DNA of 64,000 bases, taken from assembly GCF_006540305.1 (NCBI RefSeq), contig NZ_BJOR01000001.1:6944001-7008000 (forward strand), written 5' to 3'. Below the pieces are notes generated by a model. It saw nothing but the letters and a program-made list of their open reading frames with translations, was not told the origin of the DNA and did no database searches. Shown one piece after another: positions 7,933-17,590 of this stretch; within the stretch, counting starts at the first letter, position 1, and every line of letters begins with the position of its first letter. The DNA is from Streptomyces sp. 6-11-2. Its GTDB lineage: Bacteria > Actinomycetota > Actinomycetes > Streptomycetales > Streptomycetaceae. Made by a program: the position numbers and the translations under genes.

Positions 7933-9894
7933 CTACCGGACCATGGTGGTGTTCGCCGCCGCGGCGGGCAGTGTGTGCAGGGTTCCGCCGGACGAGGCGG
8001 CGTGAACGCTGCGGCCACCGGGGGAGCAGGCCGTGGCCAGGATCTGGCCGCCGAGGTCGAAGCTCTGCAGCGACGCCCCGTCCGCCGCGTCCAGCAGATG
8101 CAGCCGGCCGCTCCAGCCGCCCGCGTACACCGCGGCCCCGTCGGAGCACAGCGCGAAGAACTCCTCCCGCTCCCCGTGGTGCGCGCGCCAGACCGGCTCG
8201 CCGGCCGCGGCGCCCAGGCAGTGGACCGTGCCCGCGACGTCCCCGACGATCACCGTGTCGAGCACCCGGACCGGCGGGGCCACCACCGGCGCGCCGAGCC
8301 GGACCTCCCACACGGCGGAGCCGTCGGCGGCCGCCAGGCACCGCACCGTTCCCTCCCCGTCCGCGACCACCAGGTGCTCCTCCCACGGCAGCGGCGGTGC
8401 CAGGACCGGGGCCGGCAGCCGTGCGGGCGCCTTCCAGGCCAGGGCGCCGTCCTCGTCGTCGACGGCGAGGATCTCCGCGCCCCGCTCGGCCGACAGGTAC
8501 ACGTGCCGGGCGCCGGCGACCACCGGGACGGCCGGGGCGCCCGACGTGTCGGTGAGGGGGTCGGTCTCCCACCACAGCCGGCGGGTGACCGCGTCGAAGT
8601 GGTGCAGCCGGCCGGTCACGTCGCCGAGGAACACGCTCCGCCCGCGCAGCAGCACCCGGGCATGGGCGAGGCTGCCGGTGGCCGAGGACCACCACAGGCG
8701 GTGCTGCCGGATGTCCCAGGACTCCAGCCGGCCGTCGGCGTCGCACACCAGCAGCACGTCGCCGTCCGCGCACAACTGCACCGGAGCGGTGAAGTCCGGC
8801 CTGCGGACCTTCTCCCGGCCCGTGGCCGCGTCCAGCCAGCGCACCGCGCCGCCGCCGTCGGCCACGACCACCCCGTCCTCCTCGGTGGCCACGACGCACT
8901 GCGGCCACTCCCCGACGTCGGCGCTCCAGCTGCGCCGTCCCGGACGGAACGGCACGGTCAGATCGGCGGCGTTGCCCGCCCCGGCCAGGAAGTCCCGCAG
9001 TTCCGCGCGGTAGGCGGTCAGGGTGCGGCCCACGTCCTCCGGCAGCCGCAGCGCGCCCGGCCGGCCGAAGCCGTCGGCGACCTCGTCCAGCCGGGGGCGG
9101 TCGGCCGGATCCTCGGCCAGACAGGCGCGGATCAGCCGGCCCGTGGTGTCGTCCGGCAGCCCGGACAGGTCGGGCGCGGCCCCGCTGACCCGGCGCACCA
9201 GCATGGCCCGGGCGTCGTTCTCGGCCGTGTACGGCGGGTGGCCGGTGAGGGCGTACAGGACGATGCCGGCGATGCCGAAGACGTCGGTCGCGAGCCCGGT
9301 CCTGGCCAGCCCCCGCACCTGCTCGGGGGCGCAGAAGTGCGGGTGGCCGATGACCATGTCGAGGGTGAGCGTGACCCGCTGGCCGCGGATCCGGGTCAGC
9401 CCGAAGTCGATGATCCACGGACCGTCGTGGGTCAGCAGGATGTTCCCCGGGTGCAGGTCCCGGTGCAGCAGCCCCTTGCGGTGCGCGGTGCCGAGGGTGT
9501 CGAGGAGTTCGGCGGCGAGCGTGTGCACCGTGTCGCGGGGCAGCGGGCCGCCGTGCTCCTCCACGACCCGGTACAGCGACAGGCCGGGGATGAAGCGGGT
9601 GGCCAGCGTGGGCCGCCGCCCGGCGCCGAAGTCGAGCGCGAGCAGTTCGGGGATGCGCGCGCCCCTGCAGCGCTCAAGCGCCTTGCTCTCCTGGTGGAAG
9701 CGCTGCATGTGCTGGGCGTCGTCGGTGAACTCGTGTTTGAGGAGCTTCACGGCCGCCAGCGTGTCCGGGCCGTGCCGTTCACCCGGCCGCCGGCCGAGGT
9801 AGACCGTGCCGAACCCGCCCGTGCCCAGTCTGCCCAGCAGCCGGAAACCGGCGGCCTCCGGCGGATCGCCGTCCGCATCCAGCGGCATCACCAT
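7933..9894 (-). CDS. Serine/threonine protein kinase with C-terminal PQQ-like beta-propeller
   Basis: 653 residues. Start taken at ATG 9894, seven bases after AAGGA; ATG 9888 is possible. The kinase domain covers about residues 15-270: glycine loop LGTGGFGTVYLG, lysine in AAVKLLK, catalytic HRDLHPGNILL, metal-binding DFGL and a HPHFCAPEQ activation segment. The C-terminal half has repeated WxxD and LDAATG-type blades of a PQQ/WD-like propeller. No membrane helix is seen, so it is probably cytosolic. It is last in a minus-strand run with VWA, GAP1 and GTPase genes, 49 bases after the VWA gene. The propeller could sense a ligand or dock partners. Confidence 0.9.
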   Translation of the reverse strand: MVMPLDADGDPPEAAGFRLLGRLGTGGFGTVYLGRRPGERHGPDTLAAVKLLKHEFTDDAQHMQRFHQESKALERCRGARIPELLALDFGAGRRPTLATRFIPGLSLYRVVEEHGGPLPRDTVHTLAAELLDTLGTAHRKGLLHRDLHPGNILLTHDGPWIIDFGLTRIRGQRVTLTLDMVIGHPHFCAPEQVRGLARTGLATDVFGIAGIVLYALTGHPPYTAENDARAMLVRRVSGAAPDLSGLPDDTTGRLIRACLAEDPADRPRLDEVADGFGRPGALRLPEDVGRTLTAYRAELRDFLAGAGNAADLTVPFRPGRRSWSADVGEWPQCVVATEEDGVVVADGGGAVRWLDAATGREKVRRPDFTAPVQLCADGDVLLVCDADGRLESWDIRQHRLWWSSATGSLAHARVLLRGRSVFLGDVTGRLHHFDAVTRRLWWETDPLTDTSGAPAVPVVAGARHVYLSAERGAEILAVDDEDGALAWKAPARLPAPVLAPPLPWEEHLVVADGEGTVRCLAAADGSAVWEVRLGAPVVAPPVRVLDTVIVGDVAGTVHCLGAAAGEPVWRAHHGEREEFFALCSDGAAVYAGGWSGRLHLLDAADGASLQSFDLGGQILATACSPGGRSVHAASSGGTLHTLPAAAANTTMVR

Positions 9895-9943
9895 GTCCAC
9901 GTCCTTTCTCCGGGCCGCTCCGTGGCGCCCGGCTGGGAGGGGG

Positions 9944-11536
9944 TCACTGAAGGACGACCGCCTCGTTCTCCGTCGCGTGGGAGAAGCCGATGCCGCACAG
10001 CACGGTGGACTTGCCCAGCTCGCAGGTGCCGGTGTCGCGCAGCCGCTCCCCGCCCGCGCGCGGGGCGTCGCGTTCGCACCGCACGACGAGGACCGGGCGT
10101 CCGGCCTCCTGCCGGCCGCGTACGGTGACCCTGGCCCGCACCTGCCCGGCGTCCGTCTCCTGGGTGACCTCCCGGCCGTGCAGCGGGATCGTCCGGCGGT
10201 TCCCGGTCCGCAGGTCGGTGACAACCAGGAACCCGCTCAGCTCGGGGTTGCGCCGCCGGTGGACGTGCCAGACGAGGGCGGAGCCCAGCAGCAGGACGAG
10301 CAGCACGAGGGGGTAGAGCCAGCCGGGCGGGCGGCCGGGCACCGTGCCCCGCAGGTCCAGCGCGGTGACGACCGGCTCGCCGGTGGAGAACGTCGACTCG
10401 CCGAGGGAGCCGCGGACCGTCGTCGTCCACGCCGAGGAGACCTCGGCGCGCAGACCCACCCGCGCCTGGAAGTCGCGGGAGCCGGGGACGAGGCTGAACC
10501 GGGGCTCCTGACGCCAGGTCAGCGTCATCGGCACGGTCTTCTTCTCACCCGGACGCAGGGTGACGGGAGCGGTCGGCCCGGCCGGGGTCGACCGCGGACC
10601 GCCGGCGCTCCCGGTGGTCGTCAGCCGGACGGTCAGCGGCACGTGCCGGGCTTTCGACTCCAGCGTCACCCGCAGCGTCCGGGAGCGGACACCGGTACGG
10701 TCCCCGGTGCCCACGGTGACGTGTTCGCCACCCGCCCCGCGCACCCCCTCGCCGGCGACCGACACGGTGACCGTGCCGCCCTGGTCGGCGCGGAGCAGGG
10801 ACACCGCCTTCTGCGCGCGGACCTGGTCCTTGGCGGCGCTGAGCTGCGAGCCGAGGGCCGTGGGGTCGACCGGCAGGATCCTCGGGGCGCCGAAGGCGTT
10901 GCCGAGGACGTCGGAGACCCCGGTGCCCTCGGCGAGCGGAAGCCCGTAGCCCATGATCTTGCGGTCCGCGCCCAGCGCGGCGTAGCGCGACTTCAGCCGC
11001 TGCCAGGCCGTGCTGCCCGGACGGGCGTAAGGGCTGCCCGGCGCGTTGACGGCGCCGTCGGTGAGCATCAGCACCGCGCCGACCGGGGCCGCGCTGTGGT
11101 CGAGCTGGTCGGCGGCGGCGTCCAGCGCGGCGCCGTGGTCGCTCGCCGACTCCTTGGCGGACTGGGGGAGTTCCCTGGTGAACAGGCCGTCCGTGCGGTT
11201 CGCCGGGGACATCGGGTGGACGACGCCGGTCGCCCGGCCGAAGGTGACGACGGCGACCTGGTCGGCGGGCGTCAGCGAGTCGAGGAAGTCGGCCAGGCGC
11301 CGCTTGACCGTGGTGTAGAGCGGTACGCCGTCGGGGCCCCGGTCCTGCATGGAGCTGGAGACGTCGACGAGGACGACGTAGGCCGCCGGGACGTCGTCGA
11401 CCTTCAGCGCGCGGTAGATGTCGTCGCGCGGCGCCGGTGGGTCCGCGGCCGCGGCGGGCGCCGCGCCGCTCAGAGCCAGCAGGAAGGTAAGGGTGAGCAG
11501 CGCGGCTCGGTGGGCCGTGGCCCGGGTGGTGGGCAT
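9944..11536 (-). CDS. Membrane-anchored VWA-domain protein
   Basis: 530 residues. A signal peptide (residues 1-30, ending PAAAA) precedes a VWA domain (about 50-225) with an intact MIDAS: VDVSSSM, then LMLTDGAVN. Beta-rich domains follow. One transmembrane helix near 405-425 (YPLVLLVLLLGSALVW) is followed by HRRR and a cytosolic tail of about 100 residues with conserved-looking CELGKSTVLCGIGF near the end. It would display a metal-dependent ligand-binding domain outside and a tail inside. It lies between GAP1 (46-base gap) and the kinase (49-base gap), which suggests one transcription unit. Confidence 0.88.
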   Translation of the reverse strand: MPTTRATAHRAALLTLTFLLALSGAAPAAAADPPAPRDDIYRALKVDDVPAAYVVLVDVSSSMQDRGPDGVPLYTTVKRRLADFLDSLTPADQVAVVTFGRATGVVHPMSPANRTDGLFTRELPQSAKESASDHGAALDAAADQLDHSAAPVGAVLMLTDGAVNAPGSPYARPGSTAWQRLKSRYAALGADRKIMGYGLPLAEGTGVSDVLGNAFGAPRILPVDPTALGSQLSAAKDQVRAQKAVSLLRADQGGTVTVSVAGEGVRGAGGEHVTVGTGDRTGVRSRTLRVTLESKARHVPLTVRLTTTGSAGGPRSTPAGPTAPVTLRPGEKKTVPMTLTWRQEPRFSLVPGSRDFQARVGLRAEVSSAWTTTVRGSLGESTFSTGEPVVTALDLRGTVPGRPPGWLYPLVLLVLLLGSALVWHVHRRRNPELSGFLVVTDLRTGNRRTIPLHGREVTQETDAGQVRARVTVRGRQEAGRPVLVVRCERDAPRAGGERLRDTGTCELGKSTVLCGIGFSHATENEAVVLQ

Positions 11537-11582
11537 GAGGTGGCGTCCCCCTGGGGTCGTGCGTGGTGGGGTCGTGCGTCGT

Positions 11583-14183
11583 TCAGGTACGGGTGCGGGC
11601 GGCGAGGGAGTCGAGCTTGCGCAGCCGGGCGATCTCCCGGTCGCACTGCCGGCTCTGCCGGTCGAGTTCGTCCTTCAGGCGTGCCTGCCTGCCGATCGCG
11701 TGATCGCGGTAGTGCGACCAGATCCGGTGGCCCGTACTGCCCCGGATGAGGGCGAGTTCCAGGTGCTCGCGCTCCTCGGCGGCGCGGCCGGTCGCGTCGT
11801 ACGAGGTCCAGGCCAGCTCGTACGCCTCGAGCAGGGCGAGGACGCGTTCGCCGACGCGTCCGTGGGCGGCCCAGGTCTGCAGGGCCGCGGCGAGCTGGTC
11901 GTTCTCCGCGCCCGTTCGTCGTGCCGCGCAGGCCTGCACGGCCAGCTTCTCGCAGTCCTCCGGGATGCCCGAGCAGCGCGCCGCCAGGCGGTAGACCTCG
12001 CGCAGGGCGATCACGGGCCGCAGCCGGGGCAGGCGGTCGGCGATGCGCGGGAGCCACCGCTGGTCCTCGGGCGTCTCGCGCCAGTGCGGCGCCTCGGTGG
12101 CGAGCCGGTGCACGGCGTCGAGGACGATCCGCGGGCAGGGGTCGGGCCAGTCCGACAGGCGCAGGGTGAGGTCGCGGCCGGCCTGTCCCGGACCGGCACC
12201 GGTGGTCCTGTCGACCGACAGGGCCTGGTCGAGCAGGAGGTGGACCACAGTGGTCGCGTGCTGCTGCGCGGGGCGTGGGTGGAGCGCCGCCCGCAGGGCC
12301 GAGACATAGGTGTCGACCCGCCCCGAGGGGCCCGCGGCGCCGGGCTGCGGCGCCGCGGCGGCCAGGGTGAGGAAGCCCGACGGAGGCAGGCCGGCCAGGA
12401 GGCACAGCACGTCCCAGTGGGCCGCGGTCTCCGGCCGCATCCGGGCGGGCGGCCGGTCCAGAGTGCGCCGGAGCGGCGAGTGGGTCGGGGCGTCGTCCGC
12501 CGTGGAGGGGGAGCGGAGTACACAGCCGAGGAGCCCCTGGAAGAAGCCGGGCAGCAGGACTTCGTCGACGGCTCCGCAGACGACCGCGCCCTCCAGCAGA
12601 CGTGCAGCCGCCTCGGGGTGGCCCACGGCCCACTTCCTGTCGGCCTCGGCCGGTCCGGTGCCGGAACGCAACAGGGCGTACAGCAGCGGGAGTTCCGGGC
12701 TGCCTGCGATGTCCGTCCGGCGTTCGGGCCCGGCTTCACCGCACAGCCACCGCAGCCAGGCGCGGACGAGGACGCCCGGGTCGGTCTGTTCGTACAGGGC
12801 CCGGACCAGGCCGCCCGCCAGGCCGGGGACCTGACGCAGCATGGACTGCGTGAAGCGCATGGTGCCCTCGGTGAACGGAGCGACGGCGGGCAGCAGCCGC
12901 TCGGTCACGGGATCCGGCACGCCCTGCGGGCAGCGGGCCCGGACCTCGTCCATGACGCCGGCCAGGACCTCGTCCAGGGGATCCAGGCTCCGCCCGGTGG
13001 AGGTGAGGGCGGCGCGCATGTTCTCGAAGTCGCGGCGGGCCACGTCCGTCCGCCCGTGCAGCAGATCGTCGAAGAGCTGGTCGCGGAAGGCCTGGGAGAC
13101 GACGGGGCTCGACATCAGGGGCGCCAGGGCCTCCATTCCGGTGTCCGGGTCCGTCAGTGCCTTCCCCGCGAGGACGGCGAGCGCTCCGGTGCTGATCCCG
13201 GGCGTGCGCAGGGCCTGGTTGATCCGGTCGGCGCCCACCTCCTGGCCCTCGGAGACGGCCTGGACGACCGCCAGCGAGGGGTCCAGGGCCTCCAGTACCT
13301 CCAGCGCCCGCGCGTGCGCCTCGGGCCCCGAGATGTCCAACGGCTCGCGGGCGTCGGCCAGATGCCGGACGACGGCGTCGCCGCCGTGCGCGGTCCAGTT
13401 CTCGATGAGCAGATCGTGGTAGCTGCGCGCCTGCGGGGACAGCTCGCCGAGATCGGGCAGTTCGCCGCTCAGGGTCAGGCCGGTCACCCCGGGGGAGCCG
13501 TCGGCGTCACCCCAGTACAGCCGCATGGGCACCTCGGAGCCCGAGGACGTCGAGCTGGCCGCGGACAGGGTGCTGCGCATGCCGAAGGGCAGCAGGGCGG
13601 CCACGGAGTCCAGGACGCGCAGCAGTTGGAACGGCTCGTGGTGGCGGTCGCCCGTCACCGCCACCGGGCCGTCCAGCAGATGGGCCGCGGCGGCCGCCAG
13701 CCACCGGGTGAGCTCCGAGACCCGGGGGGTGATGTTGGCGCTGACATCGGTGACCAGCAGGTCCTCCTCGTGGAAGGCGAGGTGCGCGGGTCCGGCGCCG
13801 GCGCCGGACAGGCCCGCGGCCGCGGCCGCGGTGTGGGCGGCCCGGGCCAGCGCGCACCAGCCGATGCCCGCCGCCCCGATCGCCGCGTAGGGGACGGCGA
13901 AGTGGTTGATCCGGTGGATCGCACGGTTGCTGCCGTCCACGCCGTCCGTGCCGTCCAGCAGGAAGACCCCGACCGTGCCGGCCCCGTCCGGGCCCCCGGC
14001 GCATCCGATGGTGATCCACGGCAACGGGTCGCCGGGCTCCGGAGTACCCGGCGACCAGTGGTGGACGGCGGCGTTGAACTCGGCGCTGCGGCCGGGCGGG
14101 TGGGCGGCGAGAACCCCGTATCCGCTGCTGGTGTGGGGCTCCTTGCCCCACAGGGCCCAGTCGGCGATCAGCCCCGGTGCCAT
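11583..14183 (-). CDS. GTPase-associated protein 1 (GAP1)-like protein
   Basis: 866 residues from ATG 14183 with AAGGA six bases upstream. The N-terminal ~250 residues (from IADWALWGKEPHTSSGYGVLAA) resemble the N-terminal domain of GAP1-related proteins. These were named for consistent linkage to a P-loop GTPase in bacterial loci predicted to act in conflict or signalling. The remainder is mostly alpha-helical. The C-terminus carries charged, coiled-coil-like helices (ARLKDELDRQSRQCDREIA). No signal peptide or catalytic motif is seen. It sits 36 bases after the GTPase gene, as in known GAP1 loci. The family call rests on resemblance and context. Confidence 0.7.
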   Translation of the reverse strand: MAPGLIADWALWGKEPHTSSGYGVLAAHPPGRSAEFNAAVHHWSPGTPEPGDPLPWITIGCAGGPDGAGTVGVFLLDGTDGVDGSNRAIHRINHFAVPYAAIGAAGIGWCALARAAHTAAAAAGLSGAGAGPAHLAFHEEDLLVTDVSANITPRVSELTRWLAAAAAHLLDGPVAVTGDRHHEPFQLLRVLDSVAALLPFGMRSTLSAASSTSSGSEVPMRLYWGDADGSPGVTGLTLSGELPDLGELSPQARSYHDLLIENWTAHGGDAVVRHLADAREPLDISGPEAHARALEVLEALDPSLAVVQAVSEGQEVGADRINQALRTPGISTGALAVLAGKALTDPDTGMEALAPLMSSPVVSQAFRDQLFDDLLHGRTDVARRDFENMRAALTSTGRSLDPLDEVLAGVMDEVRARCPQGVPDPVTERLLPAVAPFTEGTMRFTQSMLRQVPGLAGGLVRALYEQTDPGVLVRAWLRWLCGEAGPERRTDIAGSPELPLLYALLRSGTGPAEADRKWAVGHPEAAARLLEGAVVCGAVDEVLLPGFFQGLLGCVLRSPSTADDAPTHSPLRRTLDRPPARMRPETAAHWDVLCLLAGLPPSGFLTLAAAAPQPGAAGPSGRVDTYVSALRAALHPRPAQQHATTVVHLLLDQALSVDRTTGAGPGQAGRDLTLRLSDWPDPCPRIVLDAVHRLATEAPHWRETPEDQRWLPRIADRLPRLRPVIALREVYRLAARCSGIPEDCEKLAVQACAARRTGAENDQLAAALQTWAAHGRVGERVLALLEAYELAWTSYDATGRAAEEREHLELALIRGSTGHRIWSHYRDHAIGRQARLKDELDRQSRQCDREIARLRKLDSLAARTRT

Positions 14184-14219
14184 GGCGTGTCCTTCCTCAT
14201 GCGGGTGTTCGGTGCCGGA

Positions 14220-15635
14220 TCAGGACTGCGTCGGGCCGAAGCCCCGCAGGAAGAGGAACGGTTCGAGGACGTTGACGGGCCTGGGCGGCGCCACGAAGCG
14301 CACGCTGTCCTCGACGTGGTTGATCAGGTACGGGTTCTCGAAGTCGAACCCCCGCTCGGGGTCGACCCAGAAACCGACGGCGGAGCAGACGAAGTAGCCG
14401 ACGCGCTCGGGTGCGAAGAACTGCTCGATCTGCTGCCGGATCTCGTGCAGGCTGCCGTGCGGGAACGCGTGGCACAACCCGTCGAACAGCCGCTTGGCGT
14501 CCATGACCTCGGGTTGTCCGGTACGGGGGTTGACCCGGACGTTGCCCTGCTCGCAGGCGAAGCGGAAGACCCGGTCGTCGTCGAACTTCGCCAGGCACAC
14601 GGCGATGCTGTGCGGCAGGAAGTTGCCCTGGCGCTCACGGCGCATGTTGATCTCGGTGGCCACCCCGCCGAGGACGTCGGTGAAGAAGTCCGCGTTCTGC
14701 CGGGCGTCCTTGGTCACCGGTCCGTCGTCGCCGTTGACCTGCCACTCGCGGACGGGATCGACCACGTAGACCATGGCCCGCGAGGCGCCGAGGTCCTTGA
14801 TCAGCCTGCTTCCGTAGGCGGCCCCGGTCTGCGAGCGCAGGTCGAACGCCTCCCCGGGCAGGTCGCGGACGGTGACCTTGAACTCCGTCAGGTCGCGTCC
14901 GCGGTCGCCGCCGCGCCGGAAGAGTCTGCGTCCGGCGCGGGAGAAGCGGGTCCCGGTGAGGTCCCCGGCCAGCGTGAAGCGGACCGGGCGCTGCTCGGTC
15001 AGCGTCGCGTTGGGGAACTTGCGCTCGCGGTACAGGAGACGCGCCAGGTCGCCCAGGAACTTCTGGGAGACGTGGTCGTCCGGATAGATGGTCCACTTTC
15101 CGTACAGCGGGTCCTGAACGGCCCGGGAGAGGGCGGCCAGCAGCGTGGACTTGCCGCTCTGCATACCGCCCCAGAGGGTGATCGTCGACTCGGGCGAGGA
15201 GGTCCGGTCCTCCGGCTCCTGCGGGGCCGCGTCCTGCTTCTCGCGCTGCTCCGCGGCCGCCCCCTTCCGGCCGGACTTGGCGGGCTTGGCGGGTTTGTCG
15301 GCGCGTGCGGGCGCGGCCGGCTCGTCCAGCTTCTCCAGGAAGACGCTGGGCAGCGCCTCGTCCTCCGGCGCGGACCGGGGCGCGGGCGCGGTGGACGGGC
15401 GCGCCCGGTCCTTCCGCGCGCCCGGGTTTCCCGGACGGAGGCGAGGGGGCGCGGTTCCGGTGCCGGCCGCGGAACCGGCGGGCGGGGCGGCGGTCGGCGG
15501 TGGGGGCAGGGCCGCCAGGCCCCCGACGAGGGTGGACCGGCCCAGGACGTCCAACGGCCCCTGCTCCCGGTCCTGTTGCCTGCGGTCCGGTTCGGCTTCC
15601 CGGGCGCGCTCGGACCGCGCGTCGTCGTCGACCAT
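14220..15635 (-). CDS. P-loop GTPase of a GAP1-linked system (TRAFAC/double-GTPase-like)
   Basis: 471 residues from ATG 15635 with GCGGGAG eight bases upstream. Residues 1-150 are a disordered Pro/Ala/Lys-rich tail. The GTPase domain has Walker A GGMQSGKST (156-164) and a switch-II-like motif RDLPGE (257-262). Downstream are VVDPVREW and an AVCLAKFDD segment that may serve as the guanine-specificity motif. No membrane helix. Length and motifs fit the GTPases paired with GAP1. It lies between the degenerate-VWA gene (98-base gap) and the GAP1 gene. A conflict or stress role is inferred from family context only. Confidence 0.8.
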   Translation of the reverse strand: MVDDDARSERAREAEPDRRQQDREQGPLDVLGRSTLVGGLAALPPPPTAAPPAGSAAGTGTAPPRLRPGNPGARKDRARPSTAPAPRSAPEDEALPSVFLEKLDEPAAPARADKPAKPAKSGRKGAAAEQREKQDAAPQEPEDRTSSPESTITLWGGMQSGKSTLLAALSRAVQDPLYGKWTIYPDDHVSQKFLGDLARLLYRERKFPNATLTEQRPVRFTLAGDLTGTRFSRAGRRLFRRGGDRGRDLTEFKVTVRDLPGEAFDLRSQTGAAYGSRLIKDLGASRAMVYVVDPVREWQVNGDDGPVTKDARQNADFFTDVLGGVATEINMRRERQGNFLPHSIAVCLAKFDDDRVFRFACEQGNVRVNPRTGQPEVMDAKRLFDGLCHAFPHGSLHEIRQQIEQFFAPERVGYFVCSAVGFWVDPERGFDFENPYLINHVEDSVRFVAPPRPVNVLEPFLFLRGFGPTQS

Positions 15636-15733
15636 GGATGTGCTCCCGCTTGACGGGCGGCGGATGTCGTCCGCCGCACGGTGGTGGTCCGGTCCGCGCG
15701 TGCGCGCGCACCGGTGTGTGGGTGAGGTCCTCG

Positions 15734-17590
15734 TCAGCCGGCCACGGCGTGCTGCCAGTCGGCGGCCGTGCCGTCGGCGACGACCAGCCGGATCGGCGCG
15801 CCGTCCTGGGGCAGGCACAGCGCGGGTGCGGCGACGGCGGCGGCGATCTGCCGCGGATCGTGCCCCGCGATGAACCGCCCCTCGGTGCCGAACGCGCCCC
15901 AGGCGTGGTCGGCCCAGTACGCCAGGTGGGGTTCGCCCACCAGCTCGTCCATCCAGGCCGGTTCGTCCACGACCGCCACGCAGGCGACGCCCTCGTGGCG
16001 GCGTGCCGCGTCCAGTTCGGCCTGCCAGTCCAGCCGGTCGGGGCAGATGCGTACGGGGGCGCCGCGCCGCAGGACCTGGGGCGGGCGGGCCCGCGGGTGC
16101 GGCGGCCGGGAGCCGACGACGAGCAGCACCCGGTGGCTGTCGGTGCGCCACTGGTGGCGCCACCCGGGCAGTTCCCCGGGCACGTGCTCCAGCCCGGTGG
16201 CGAAGTCGTGCCGCAGGGGGCAGGGGCGCCAGGACTCCAGCGCCCGTGCCGCGTCCGGCGCCGCCGACATCCCCACCCGGTGCACGACGGGGTCGTGGTC
16301 GCGAGGCCGGTGGAGCGGGTCGTGGTCGCGGTAGCCGATCAGGCCCACCCGGAGCGTGTCCTCGCCGCCGACGGCGTCCTGTACGGCGGTGACGACGGCC
16401 GCGGCCTCCTGGAGGCGCTCCTCGACCGCGGTGCCCCCGTCGGCCTGCGGACCGGAGACCTCCACGGCGACCATCAGGTCGACCGGGCAGGGCCGGGAGA
16501 GCTGCCGGGGGGTGCTGGAGGCCAGCGCGGTCCAGGGGGAGGTCTCGGGTTCGTGGTGGCCGTCGTAGCCCAGTTCCACCCGGCTTCTTCCACGCAGGGA
16601 GTAGGACAGCGTGGTCCGGGAGCCGGGCGGCAGTTCGAGCCGGTCGATGCGCAGCGAGCGCCACCGGGACGCCGGTTCGTCCCGCCCGGCGGAGACGACG
16701 GCGGCGACGCTCTCGCCGGTGGTCGCGCCGGGCGGCGGCGCGGTGACCGGCACCCGTACGACGGGTCCCGCGGCGGTGCGGTCGTCCGCGCGGCTGCCCG
16801 CGGGGAACAGCGGCCGGCGCACCAGGTCCACCGTCCCCGAGGCGCCGTCGACTTGGGCGGCGGCGAGCCACACCGTGGTGCGCAGCGGCAGTTCGGCCGT
16901 CAGGTCCTCCGGTGCCAGGGGCCAGTGCGCGGGCAGCCGCAGGCACAGCAGCGCGCCCGACTGTGCCCGAACCGCCTCCGCCGCCCGCTCCAGCGGCTGC
17001 CAGCCGGCGGCCCTGACGGCGAGCACGAGCGGCTCCGTCGCGTCGCGGTGCGTGCTCCTCACGAAGGCGGCCAGGGAGCTCCGCAGGGCGGCGCCCACCC
17101 CGGCCGCGGCGTCGTCCGCACCGCCGGCGAGCAGGAACAGGCGGCTCGGCCGCTCCTGCGGGAGCGCCGCGGACACGGGGGCCAGTTCCGTCCAGGACGT
17201 CTCGGCCAGCCGGATCAGCTCCGGACCGGTCGCGCCGGGGGCGTAGGCCAGCCGGTGCAGGCGCAGCCGCTCACAGCCGACCTCCAGGACGTCCAGGGCG
17301 GGGAAGTCGCCGGAGGCGAGGCGGGTGAGCACCCATCCCAGGCCCGCCCGTGACCGCCTGGCACGTTCCTGGGCGAGCACGTCCTCCCAGGCGGACCGCC
17401 AGGCGGGCGGCGGGGCCGCCGCGGGCAGGAGCCGCGCCACCGCGTACCGGTCGGGCGGCGCCGGCCGGTCGCTCCGCTCGCCGTCCTGTTCCGTGTCGCG
17501 CGCGGCGGGCCCGCCGGCCAGCAGGTCCGTGACGCGGAGCGCGGCCCGAAGGTCGGCCGGCCGCACCTTCGCACCGTGGTCCGACTGCAC
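15734..17590 (-). CDS. Large protein with degenerate VWA-like domain, first gene of the GTPase block
   Basis: 618 residues from GTG 17590, preceded by GTGAGG. The N-terminal half is helical and not recognised. Around residues 370-430 a VWA-like fold is suggested by DLMVAVEVSG, then DTLRVGLIGYRDHD, which matches the GYRDH strand of many VWA proteins. The DxSxS metal site is replaced by an ExSxP arrangement, so metal binding is doubtful. The C-terminal part (to QHAVAG) is unassigned. No signal peptide or membrane helix, so probably cytosolic. Being first in the run, it may scaffold the GTPase and GAP1 proteins. Specific function unknown. Confidence 0.65.
   Translation of the reverse strand: MQSDHGAKVRPADLRAALRVTDLLAGGPAARDTEQDGERSDRPAPPDRYAVARLLPAAAPPPAWRSAWEDVLAQERARRSRAGLGWVLTRLASGDFPALDVLEVGCERLRLHRLAYAPGATGPELIRLAETSWTELAPVSAALPQERPSRLFLLAGGADDAAAGVGAALRSSLAAFVRSTHRDATEPLVLAVRAAGWQPLERAAEAVRAQSGALLCLRLPAHWPLAPEDLTAELPLRTTVWLAAAQVDGASGTVDLVRRPLFPAGSRADDRTAAGPVVRVPVTAPPPGATTGESVAAVVSAGRDEPASRWRSLRIDRLELPPGSRTTLSYSLRGRSRVELGYDGHHEPETSPWTALASSTPRQLSRPCPVDLMVAVEVSGPQADGGTAVEERLQEAAAVVTAVQDAVGGEDTLRVGLIGYRDHDPLHRPRDHDPVVHRVGMSAAPDAARALESWRPCPLRHDFATGLEHVPGELPGWRHQWRTDSHRVLLVVGSRPPHPRARPPQVLRRGAPVRICPDRLDWQAELDAARRHEGVACVAVVDEPAWMDELVGEPHLAYWADHAWGAFGTEGRFIAGHDPRQIAAAVAAPALCLPQDGAPIRLVVADGTAADWQHAVAG

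Noticed and set aside
11418..15653. A 1411-codon plus-strand frame opposite the VWA, GAP1 and GTPase genes
   Set aside because: Composition is a GC-rich antisense shadow (Gly/Arg/Val/Gln runs) with no domain, and it covers several well supported genes on the other strand.
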